From Puia sp. (lineage in GTDB: Bacteria > Bacteroidota > Bacteroidia > Chitinophagales > Chitinophagaceae), in NCBI GenBank assembly GCA_031292515.1, contig JARLGZ010000066.1:21506-85505 (forward strand): a stretch of 64,000 nt of DNA. The letters run 5' to 3'. The position numbers were made by a program, and so were the translations under genes. Below, one piece after another: positions 26,759-34,131 of this stretch (position 1 is its first letter; every line of letters starts with the position of its first letter). A model generated the notes under the pieces. That model was not told the origin of the DNA, made no database searches, and saw nothing but the letters and a program-made list of their open reading frames with translations.

Positions 26759-26868
26759 TTTATTGCGTTTTTGTGTCGATCGACTGTCATTGTTCTATCG
26801 CTTAGTCCAGGGTGGCTTATTTGATTCTCGTCGGGTAACGTATTCCGCTTAGACTTCGTTTCCCGATC

Positions 26869-27048
26869 CTACGGCAGGTCTTCCAGGCATTCCAACCGGT
26901 CCGTATAATGAGCCAGCGTCATAGGGTCCTTTAGGGAAGCAATTTCCTTCTCCACCGTCTGGCGCTCTTCCTCCGTCAGTGGCCGGCTTTGCTCGTTATC
27001 CAGGTTATACACCGCCCAGCAATCGGCGAATTTTCGGATACAATACAT
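26869..27048 (-). CDS. Small conserved-looking ICE protein (59 aa)
   Basis: An ATG at 27048 opens 59 codons: MYCIRKFADCWAVYNLDNEQ, then SRPLTEEERQTVEKEIASL and an end in TDRLECLEDLP. The composition is protein-like, with two N-terminal cysteines. It lies between traG and the traI-like genes on the same strand with room for no other gene. It has no signal peptide, so it is probably cytosolic. It is too short for most ORF cut-offs. Confidence 0.6.
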   Translation of the reverse strand: MYCIRKFADCWAVYNLDNEQSRPLTEEERQTVEKEIASLKDPMTLAHYTDRLECLEDLP

Positions 27049-27140
27049 GGTCCTCTATTTTTTGCGTTACTCATTCCGTTTCTGTAAATCAGCCTTTCTC
27101 TTATTTGTTCAGCATGCGATCTCCCTCTTTGTGACCCATC

Positions 27141-29606
27141 TCACACTTTCCCTGCCCGCATATCCCTTGCCAGCATCTCAATCCCTTTGGGAAAACTGCC
27201 GTACTGTTTTGCGTACTTTTCTACCTTTAGCTTGTCCCCCTGGTCCGAGGTATACGTCAGGTATTCTTCCAGGCTGGTCTCCAGCCGGTAAACCTTACTG
27301 TAGGAACCGAGGGATATCCAGCAGTCCTTATACACCCTGCCGGGGTCATGCCCCTTGTTGATGCTGAGGATCTCGGCCTTTTGTTTTTCGGAGACCCCCA
27401 ACAACTCCTGGATGAAATCAAACTTGTTTTGAAACTTGCTTTGGTCGAGCAGGATCCGGCAATCGGAATTATTGATGATTGCCTGCTTGATGACCGGGGA
27501 GCTGATGATGTCTTCGATCTCCTGGGTCACCAGGGTGAGTTTGCCCATGAACTTCCGGAGTGTCTTCACCCAATACCGGATATTCTCCGCCATGCCGCTC
27601 GACGCAATGGCCTTCCAGGCCTCCTCAATAACGATCATTTTCCGGACGCCTCTTAGCTTGCGGACCTTTGACATGAAGACGTCCATGATCACCGCGGTGG
27701 TCACTCCAAACAAAATTTTTGAGTCCTTAATTGCGTCCAGTTCGAAGACGATAAAGGGCTGGTCCAGCAGGTCGAGTTGCTCGGTGGCGTTGAGCAGGAA
27801 GTCGAATTCACCACCTTTGTAATAGGGACGGAGGACGTACAGGAAATTCTCCAGGTCGAACTCTTTCTCCTTCACATGCTCCTGCGTAAGCTTCTCCGCG
27901 TAGATGTCCCGGATATATTCATAAAAAGTGTCAAAACATAGAAAGACGTCCGGATGCAGCTTCTGCCATTCGTAGTAGCCCTGCAGCGCGTTCGAGAGCG
28001 CCACATACTCGGAGCGGTTATGCCCCTGTTCCTGGTTTTTCCAGATCGAAAGCAACAGGGATTTCTGGCTTTCCTTTTTCTCCGTATCGAACACGTCGCC
28101 TTCCGCAAGGAAAAAGGGGTTGAACTTTATCGGGTCCTCCTCCGTATATGTGAAATAATATCCCTTTAACGAATTGCACAGCACCTGGTAACTGTGCCCG
28201 ACATCCACCACCACGATATGCATGCCTTGTTCGTAGTAACTCCGACAAAGGTGGTTTGTCAGAAAAGATTTCCCACCCCCACTACCGGACAGGATGAACA
28301 TATTCCCGTTTTGTGTCAGCCCCGTGCGACGGGGTTCATCATCGATGTCGACATGAAGGGGTCTACCGGTCAGGCGATCTCCGAAGCGTAACCCAAAGGG
28401 ACTATCCGAATTGCGGTAGTTCGTTTCCGCGATCAGGAAGCAACAGGCTTGTTCCAGGAAAGTGTCGAAGCACTCGTTCGTCGGGATGTCTGCGGCATTG
28501 CCGGGAATACCGGCCCACCAGATCTGTGGAGAACCCAGAATCTCCTGGTGGGCAACGGCATCAATCCCCGACATGGCCGAACTGACCTTGTTGCGTATTT
28601 CGGGCAGCTCCGCCGGGTTGTCCGTCCACGCGATGACGTTAAAATGAGCCGTAACCGGAACCCGCTGTTCAGAAACAAATTCATTGAGAAATTCATTGGT
28701 AGAGTCATGGCCAATGGCGTTTTCCCGGCTGTTTTTTGAAAGGGATTGAAAGCGGAGACGTTTTCGTTCCATCCTTTTCAGCACCTCCACACTGTCTTCG
28801 ATCACGATATACTGGTTATAGATGTGGTTGAAGGGAAGCAAAAGGCCCAGGCCGGAAGCAAAACCAATGGCAAACTTTGTCCGGTCGGTGCTATAGCGCT
28901 CATAATTGAGGCGCGGACTGCACATGGCCGGAAGATGTTCGGCGTCTGCCAGGGTAAACAGCAGGCAATGCTGATCGCCTACCCGGATGGAATCTGAAAA
29001 ATCAATGTCGCGCAACAGCAGCTCGTCGTCTTCCTGTGACAGGTGACAATACTGCTCGATGATCCCCGCCTTTTTTGCGCTGCTCACCAGCTCCTGTGTA
29101 CCGATCCTCCGAAGTTTTATTCCGGCGGCCTCTGCCAGGATATGAGCAAACTGGCTGGCGCAGTCTTCAAACTCCTGGATCATCACCTGGTTCAGCGTAT
29201 CGGCAGGCACCAGCGTCCCCCGTAGTAAGGCCGAACTGGCGGATGTCACCGATCGCCTGCCCGCGGGCTTGCGGGTGAGATAGATCCTGCTAACATGCCG
29301 CATGTAGGGACGCCCGTCGAAGAACTCCTCACTCGCGGCGCTGAGAAAGCTTTTTGCGGCCTTCCGCGGGTCCGCACGATATTGGTCGTGGGTATAGATA
29401 TCCTGCATATGAAATACCGTCCCTGCCGGCAGGGCCTTCAATGCTTTCACAAAGGACTGCTGGTAGTTCTCGTACTCTTCTCCTGAAAGGGTAAAAATTT
29501 CCTGCTTTGTCACCTCGAAGGCGATGGTGATATCCCCCATCTTGCTGAGGATCTTATTGTCGTAGACCTCCAGGATGGGTAATTTGTCAATGAGTTCTGC
29601 CTGCAT
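27141..29606 (-). CDS. traG: TraG, VirB4-type conjugation ATPase
   Basis: 821 aa. An N-terminal VirB4-type region is followed by the ATPase domain with Walker A GSGGGKS (residues 441-447) and a Walker B-like MIVIEEAWKAI (about residue 655), then TLVTQEIEDIISS and NNSDCRILLDQ. In Bacteroidota ICEs this protein is called TraG and powers pilus assembly at the inner membrane. The length is as usual. Its start overlaps the end of traF by 20 bp. Confidence 0.93.
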   Translation of the reverse strand: MQAELIDKLPILEVYDNKILSKMGDITIAFEVTKQEIFTLSGEEYENYQQSFVKALKALPAGTVFHMQDIYTHDQYRADPRKAAKSFLSAASEEFFDGRPYMRHVSRIYLTRKPAGRRSVTSASSALLRGTLVPADTLNQVMIQEFEDCASQFAHILAEAAGIKLRRIGTQELVSSAKKAGIIEQYCHLSQEDDELLLRDIDFSDSIRVGDQHCLLFTLADAEHLPAMCSPRLNYERYSTDRTKFAIGFASGLGLLLPFNHIYNQYIVIEDSVEVLKRMERKRLRFQSLSKNSRENAIGHDSTNEFLNEFVSEQRVPVTAHFNVIAWTDNPAELPEIRNKVSSAMSGIDAVAHQEILGSPQIWWAGIPGNAADIPTNECFDTFLEQACCFLIAETNYRNSDSPFGLRFGDRLTGRPLHVDIDDEPRRTGLTQNGNMFILSGSGGGKSFLTNHLCRSYYEQGMHIVVVDVGHSYQVLCNSLKGYYFTYTEEDPIKFNPFFLAEGDVFDTEKKESQKSLLLSIWKNQEQGHNRSEYVALSNALQGYYEWQKLHPDVFLCFDTFYEYIRDIYAEKLTQEHVKEKEFDLENFLYVLRPYYKGGEFDFLLNATEQLDLLDQPFIVFELDAIKDSKILFGVTTAVIMDVFMSKVRKLRGVRKMIVIEEAWKAIASSGMAENIRYWVKTLRKFMGKLTLVTQEIEDIISSPVIKQAIINNSDCRILLDQSKFQNKFDFIQELLGVSEKQKAEILSINKGHDPGRVYKDCWISLGSYSKVYRLETSLEEYLTYTSDQGDKLKVEKYAKQYGSFPKGIEMLARDMRAGKV

Positions 29607-29928
29607 AGCTTGTGAATAGTTTTATGTATACTTTCCTCGATTTTGAAATGATGGCTTTTGGAACCGCTTTTCTCGCCGATTTTTTCATGAGGCCATACTG
29701 GCCATACTTCTTGCTCATGGCGTAGATGAGACGGATCAACCAGGCCCCCACGGCCAATACCAGCACCAGGCAGATAACCGGGTTGATTCCGCACACATAC
29801 ATGATGGCAAAGGACACCAGCAAGCCAATCACGGCGCCCGCCAGGAGCCAGATATACTGTGCCTTCAGACCCTTAAAGACAATCGGTCTGTTGATGCCCT
29901 TGTTGACTTTATATGCTTTACTCATCAT
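29587..29928 (-). CDS. traF: TraF (DUF4133), small inner-membrane T4SS protein
   Basis: 113 aa with the signature start SKAYKVNKGINRPIVFKGLK and two transmembrane helices (YIWLLAGAVIGLLVSFAIMY and PVICLVLVLAVGAWLIRLIY). This is the DUF4133/TraF family, VirB3-like, always next to the VirB4-type TraG. Two start codons are adjacent (29928 and 29925); the second is equally possible. Confidence 0.9.
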   Translation of the reverse strand: MMSKAYKVNKGINRPIVFKGLKAQYIWLLAGAVIGLLVSFAIMYVCGINPVICLVLVLAVGAWLIRLIYAMSKKYGQYGLMKKSARKAVPKAIISKSRKVYIKLFTSYAGRTH

Positions 29929-29967
29929 TTTATTTTTTAAAGAACCGTAAAGAGTGATTTTCCAACG

Positions 29968-30102
29968 CTATACATGGATCATGACCAGCAGGGCGATTAA
30001 ACCCGCGGCTGCAATAGCCAGTAGCCAGACATAGCGGGACAGTAATTTTTTGGGGGCAATAGGTCCTTCGGACACGCTGCCTGGTTTAAAGGACTTTCTC
30101 AT
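29968..30102 (-). CDS. Small single-pass membrane protein (44 aa)
   Basis: An ATG at 30102 opens MRKSFKPGSVSEGPIAPKKL, then RYVWLLAIAAAGLIALLVM and a stop after IHV. A basic N terminus with one strong transmembrane helix at the C terminus fits a tail-anchored inner-membrane peptide. It lies between traE and traF on the same strand, with about 40 bp to traF. It probably belongs to the mating-pore operon; no family is recognised. Confidence 0.55.
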   Translation of the reverse strand: MRKSFKPGSVSEGPIAPKKLLSRYVWLLAIAAAGLIALLVMIHV

Positions 30103-30209
30103 AGCTTTTTTTAAGATGATTAAGAATGAAATTTCAAAACACGATCCGGACAGGGCGGTCTTTCTTAATCCCCTTACCCGCTTTATCCGCCGACCGCCGT
30201 CTCGAATTT

Positions 30210-30542
30210 TTAGGTGACTCCAAAGAAAGATTTCAACACGCTTGCGACAACGACCAGGAAGATGCAGGCCGAGAACCAGGCCGCGGCTACCTTTCCGGTA
30301 TCATGGTCGCCGTGGCTCCACTTGAGGTAAACCCGGATGGCCCCGATCAGTCCGACGATCGCTCCGACGATATACATCAGGCTGATCGCGTCGTCGAAAT
30401 ACGTTTGAAGCATGGAGGTGGCTTTCGTGATCCCCGTGGCGCCGTCGCCGTTGTCGGTTTGTGCATCCGCAGCCAACCCAATCAGCAACCCCGCTTCGAT
30501 CATCGCCCCATAGACGAACACTTTGATTTTTTTGCTTTTCAT
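30210..30542 (-). CDS. traE: TraE (DUF4134), pilin-like membrane protein
   Basis: 110 aa with a signal or first hydrophobic segment (VYGAMIEAGLLIGLAADAQ), then DGATGITKATSMLQTYFDDA and a helix pair (ISLMYIVGAIVGLIGAIRVY, AAAWFSACIFLVVVASVL). These are typical of DUF4134/TraE, the VirB2-like protein of Bacteroidota ICEs. KWSHGD between the helices is also characteristic. It is likely the pilin or a channel component. Confidence 0.9.
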   Translation of the reverse strand: MKSKKIKVFVYGAMIEAGLLIGLAADAQTDNGDGATGITKATSMLQTYFDDAISLMYIVGAIVGLIGAIRVYLKWSHGDHDTGKVAAAWFSACIFLVVVASVLKSFFGVT

Positions 30543-30630
30543 TGGCTCTTGTTTTTGATTTTGATGAAATATTTGGGCAATACGATACCAGCCGGCTTTT
30601 TGGCCGTTTTAAGAAGCACCTGGGATTGGT

Positions 30631-31191
30631 CTATCCCCAGAGACTTTTCAACTCTTCCTCCGTCAACTGCATGGCGAAATTGGTAGAACAGGCACGGATG
30701 AGGTAGTTATTGATCGCTACCTCGTAAGGGGTTTTTTTCAGGTGGTGAAATCCGTTGATCGTTTGGTAAAACCTGTCGAGCAGCTCCTCACGTCCCAGTT
30801 CATTCTCCGTAGCCTCCTGTACGATGCTTTTCAGCAGGTCCAGTAGTTTCTCCATCACCTTAAACAACTCCGGGGTGTCAGCAGCAGACACGGATTTCTC
30901 TGTGGCCGCGGGAATCTGCCTGCCCGGGGCGGCGCCGGCCAGGGTGTTACCGGCCTCTCCGGCTGCCGCCTGCCCGGTGGATGAAGGACCTACCACTTCA
31001 GCCGCCCGGTCCTGGACAGACATATCCTTCACAATCGCCCCGCGGGAAGACCCTTCCTGATCCGGTCGCCTTCCCTTCACCCAATTTTGCAATTCCTGAC
31101 CGTAAAATTTGAGAAAATACCAGCAATAGTAAATGGCGGTTCCTATCAGTACGAATTCCAGAAAGTGTAACCAGGAGATTGACTTCAACAT
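30631..31191 (-). CDS. TraD-position membrane protein (186 aa)
   Basis: One N-terminal transmembrane segment (FLEFVLIGTAIYYCWYFLKF), a low-complexity Gly/Ala/Ser/Glu linker (about 45-105) and a helical C-terminal domain (LFKVMEKLLDLLKSIVQEAT and ELGREELLDRFYQTINGFHH). It is the first gene of the visible tra block, where CTnDOT carries traD. The sequence itself does not let me name it. It is probably an inner-membrane accessory component of conjugation. Confidence 0.6.
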   Translation of the reverse strand: MLKSISWLHFLEFVLIGTAIYYCWYFLKFYGQELQNWVKGRRPDQEGSSRGAIVKDMSVQDRAAEVVGPSSTGQAAAGEAGNTLAGAAPGRQIPAATEKSVSAADTPELFKVMEKLLDLLKSIVQEATENELGREELLDRFYQTINGFHHLKKTPYEVAINNYLIRACSTNFAMQLTEEELKSLWG

Positions 31192-31680
31192 TTTGTTTGC
31201 GTTTGTTTGGAAGACAAAAGTGAAAATAAAAAGTAAGGCATCCTATAGAGTATATAATCAGGTTTATTAAGAAACCTACGAGATGCAGGAGGAATAAGCA
31301 TCTCAAAAGAAGGAATTTTTAAGCCGGTTATTTTGCCTATTATCAAGCGTTGAATCCGGATGCCGCGGACGATGAGAAGGATTGGCCAAAAACAATGCCC
31401 ATGATCGGCCTTCGACAAGGAGAATGGCTGAAATGTCTTGGCTATGGTTGCGCTTGTTACGATCTGCCGCAACACCAGCGGCAGCCCTTTTGTACCCATA
31501 AGATAAAGTATCCTATCCTGAGAAGCACGGATCAATTATTCGTAAGACACGAAGGGCAGGCTGGTAGCCCATCGGGAAGGTTAAAAATAAATCATCCATA
31601 TAGGTGGTTATAAAGGCAGCCTCTGTTGTTATAATTAGAAATAGCAAAGCAGCGATAAATCTCCCGCATATATATGATAT
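31192..31680. other. Intergenic, no convincing gene
   Basis: This stretch lies between the divergent tra block and the small plus-strand gene family. Frames on both strands (minus 31185-31535, plus 31350-31613) have compositions unlike folded proteins and no plausible ribosome binding site. The promoter for the tra operon is expected in the right-hand part of this region but I cannot point to a clear motif. Confidence 0.4.
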
Positions 31681-31818
31681 ATGAAAGAAAAATATGAAGT
31701 GAGTTTTGCGTCGCCTAAACGCGCCCATTCTTACGCCATCAGCCCCCAAAAATATGTCCAAAAGAAATATTGGTATCTCTTTGATTTGGAGTCGTCTCTC
31801 AACCAATACAACAAATGA
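31681..31818 (+). pseudogene. Fragment related to the 93-aa tandem family
   Basis: A 45-codon frame from ATG 31681 ends in TGA that overlaps the ATG of the next gene (ATGA at 31815-31818). Its part QKYVQKKYWYLF resembles the C-terminal WEYVQEKYWYLL of the gene at 31815-32096, so it looks like the tail of a lost third copy with a new upstream part. It may still be translated and coupled to the next gene. Confidence 0.4.
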
Positions 31819-32096
31819 ATAACACAGAAGCAGTCAGGGCAAAGACATTCCTCTATTTCCAGCCTTATGAAATAAGTCAATGGCTTCAGCTGCTCAAGAC
31901 CGATGATGGATTCCAGGATAGGGCTATTTTTAACTGGCGTACTCAAGGGGAGAAAAGATACTCGATCGTTGGATTTCGCAATGCCTTAAGTGCTGCTTTT
32001 GATTGGTATCAAACAAATGAAGGATATGATTTCTGGGCTGCCGTATCTGGTTACCCCTGGGAGTATGTTCAGGAGAAATATTGGTATTTGCTTTAA
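31815..32096 (+). CDS. Small soluble protein, tandem family copy 1 (93 aa)
   Basis: 93 aa, no signal peptide. Blocks YEISQWLQLLKTDDG, AIFNWRTQGEKR, AFDWYQTNEGYDFW and YVQEKYWYLL are shared in order with the gene at 32289-32570. The length and the many aromatic residues suggest a compact helical domain, such as an immunity protein or adaptor, but this is only an impression. The start overlaps the stop of the preceding fragment. Confidence 0.6.
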   Translation: MNNTEAVRAKTFLYFQPYEISQWLQLLKTDDGFQDRAIFNWRTQGEKRYSIVGFRNALSAAFDWYQTNEGYDFWAAVSGYPWEYVQEKYWYLL

Positions 32097-32288
32097 TTCC
32101 GGTTTCGCCCGACAAGGGCTGTTTGTGATACTTCGTTCACGAAATGGATAATTCGCGATAGCCTTTGGCACTGGCTCGACCCGATTTTGAAAAAAGCCGG
32201 GGACGGACGCAGCGATTTGCTCAAGATGACGATATATGATCCGAAAGGCCATTCATCGCACAATAATTCAATGGAGATTCCATCGTAA
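32097..32288 (+). pseudogene. In-frame open remnant between the two copies
   Basis: Directly after the stop at 32094-32096 the same frame stays open for 63 codons, and its stop TAA abuts the ATG at 32289. The sequence (RDSLWHWLDPILKKAGDGRS, LLKMTIYDPKGHSS) looks like protein, but there is no ATG before codon 45. It may be a decayed gene, or a reading-frame extension reached only by stop-codon readthrough. Confidence 0.3.
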
Positions 32289-32570
32289 ATGCACAGTAAC
32301 GTACATCCGAACTTAATGCCAGGCGAAGAGCCCGAACTTTATGATGTCAGCCAATGGCTTCAAATGCTCATCACCTATGATGGGACGCGGGAAAAAGCCA
32401 TCTCAAATTGGACGGCACAGGGAAAGAGGCGGGAGCAGGTAGCTGATTTTAACACCGCCATGAACCGGGCCTTCGACTGGTCGGACACCCCGGAAGGTTA
32501 TAGATATTGGTCCTTGGTTGCGATTCATCCAGGGACATTTGTAGAAGAAGGCTATCACTATTTGCTTTAA
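32289..32570 (+). CDS. Small soluble protein, tandem family copy 2 (93 aa)
   Basis: 93 aa, paralogous to 31815-32096: YDVSQWLQMLITYDG, AISNWTAQGKRREQ, AFDWSDTPEGYRYW and FVEEGYHYLL. The N-terminal 17 residues are unrelated. The duplication with divergence resembles arrays of immunity genes, but no toxin gene is visible next to it. The start abuts the preceding stop. Confidence 0.6.
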   Translation: MHSNVHPNLMPGEEPELYDVSQWLQMLITYDGTREKAISNWTAQGKRREQVADFNTAMNRAFDWSDTPEGYRYWSLVAIHPGTFVEEGYHYLL

Positions 32571-33044
32571 GGCAAGGAGCGAGTTAGCTGACTCCAACCG
32601 GAAATGATCTGCGTGGCCATCCCCGTGACCGGTGCGGGCCTTTTTCCTGGGATTGGTTTTTTAAAAATGTTCCTGAAAGTCCGGGCGGGTGAGCAATTTA
32701 CACCCGATATTCACTGCCCGGCTATCATCGAGGTGACATACCCCGATAGTGTTGGGAGTGATTGTTGGTCCTATAACGTCGGCGTGGTCCCCGGGAAATC
32801 TTTTTCATGTCTCAGTGGCAATCGCCATGCTTAAGGAAAAAGCCTGGCATTGTCCCGTCCTGGTTGTTTCTTCACCAGGGCAATTTTTTAGAAAATGGTA
32901 TCTGACACGGTCACCAACAGGCGTTTACGGATTTATTAAGCAGGACGCAAGGACCGGGCGCTTCAAAATGTGTTCATTTTCTCATGTATAGAGTTTCTTT
33001 TGTATAAAGGCGACGGCATACGCGATAGTTATCCCGTCTGCAAT
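32571..33044 (+). other. Intergenic with possible degraded coding sequence
   Basis: Two overlapping plus-strand frames (32604-32834 and 32749-32991) contain protein-like stretches such as EQFTPDIHCPAIIEVTYPDS and SPTGVYGFIKQDARTGRFKM. Neither is a convincing gene alone, and they are in different frames. This may be a frameshifted remnant. No other feature was seen. Confidence 0.3.
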
Positions 33045-33068
33045 CCCCCTGCGAATCTTCGCGGGGGG
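33045..33068 (-). terminator. Strong hairpin just after rteC
   Basis: CCCCCTGCGAA (33045-33055) pairs with TTCGCGGGGG (33058-33068 region), including one G-T wobble, with a very short loop. It begins 4 bp past the rteC stop at 33072. No long T-run follows on the minus strand, so it may act as an RNA 3'-end stabiliser rather than a classic terminator. Confidence 0.5.
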
Positions 33069-33071
33069 TAA

Positions 33072-33890
33072 TTATCGTTTCAATCTTCTCCTTCTCTCTT
33101 TCATCACGTTGATAAGCTTTGTCAGGAAGGGAGTAGACTGGCGTTTCCGGCCGTCTGCCTGGTAAAGAAGCAGGCTGAAGTCTTTTAGGTCTTCCTGGAA
33201 GTGGTCTTCGAAGTCTTCTTTTAGCGCCGTTGCGGTAGCGGGCTTGCCATCGATTTCTATCGAATGCGATTCAGCCAGCGCCTGAATCCACTCGACGGCC
33301 GCCGTTTTACCCGCCTTCCAGCGGAGTCTCTTTTTTGATACGATCTCAGGGTTTTGTAGAGCCCTGCTCTCACCCAGCAGAAAAAGCCTGTAATTACTAT
33401 AGGCCAGGCACCAGGCTGCGCGGTAGCTGGCCACCGTGGTCTGATCCGGATCGATTACCAGGGACAACTCTTCAAAGGTTCTTTGCAGGCTATGGACCCG
33501 GGTGAAGTCATCGTCGATGGCTGGGGAGCCGCTCAGATAGTAGCGGGCAAATTCATAATTCCCCTTAAAAAAGTGGTCGATCCACTGTTCCTCCTGGCTA
33601 ATCAGTTTCTCCAGGTCCCGGGGGGACCTGGTTGTCCGTTCCATCTCGAAATTATGCAGCTTCAGGAAATAAAAAAGCCTGCCGTAGAAGGCAGGCCATT
33701 CATCCCGGAAGAATTCAATCTCTTCCTCCCGTGTATTTAGCATGTTGCCGGAGAGAGGCTTTAGCTGGAGGATCTTTTCTCTGATGTTGTCCAGTACTTT
33801 GACATAGCCTGGTATTCCAGGATTTTCGGACAAAATATCATTTGTCCGGGTCTCCATCTCTTGATAGAGCGCGATGAATTTTTTCCTCAT
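33072..33890 (-). CDS. rteC: RteC family protein
   Basis: 272 aa, all-helical at the N terminus. EEEIEFFRDEWPAFYGRLFY is the typical RteC block (helices containing F.K...P....YFY in the family), followed by EQWIDHFFKGNYEFARYYLS and a C-terminal half with RLRWKAGKTAAVEWIQALAE that resembles a winged-helix region. In CTnDOT, RteC activates the excision operon and so controls transfer. Its presence next to the tra module supports an ICE of this class. The start has an A/T-rich upstream tract. Confidence 0.85.
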   Translation of the reverse strand: MRKKFIALYQEMETRTNDILSENPGIPGYVKVLDNIREKILQLKPLSGNMLNTREEEIEFFRDEWPAFYGRLFYFLKLHNFEMERTTRSPRDLEKLISQEEQWIDHFFKGNYEFARYYLSGSPAIDDDFTRVHSLQRTFEELSLVIDPDQTTVASYRAAWCLAYSNYRLFLLGESRALQNPEIVSKKRLRWKAGKTAAVEWIQALAESHSIEIDGKPATATALKEDFEDHFQEDLKDFSLLLYQADGRKRQSTPFLTKLINVMKERRRRLKR

Positions 33891-34041
33891 AGGAGTAATT
33901 TTGGTTAGTAAATGAGGTTTAACAATGTAAACCTACTCCAACCTCCTATGGAAAAAAATCATACGACGGCTATCAGAAAAAATACTTCCCAAAATAGTGG
34001 TAAAGCCTACCAAAAAATACTATCAAGACCGCAGTTGGGAA

Positions 34042-34058
34042 CTACGTAAAACACGTAG
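34042..34058. promoter_or_regulatory. Palindromic box CTACGT-N5-ACGTAG
   Basis: A perfect 6-bp inverted repeat around a 5-bp spacer lies 152 bp upstream of rteC (whose start is at 33890) and downstream of the 34132-36249 gene. It may be an operator. A related ACGTAG-containing palindrome is found at 40113-40128. Confidence 0.35.
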
Positions 34059-34131
34059 GCGGATGTCATAAAATGGATAAGCAATGTTATTTACCTCCCC
34101 GGCATGGCGACTCATGCCATAACTCTACTCC

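Noticed and set aside
31185..31535. 116-codon minus-strand frame upstream of the TraD-position gene
   Set aside because: It has no plausible start site, overlaps the likely tra promoter region and has no recognisable protein pattern.
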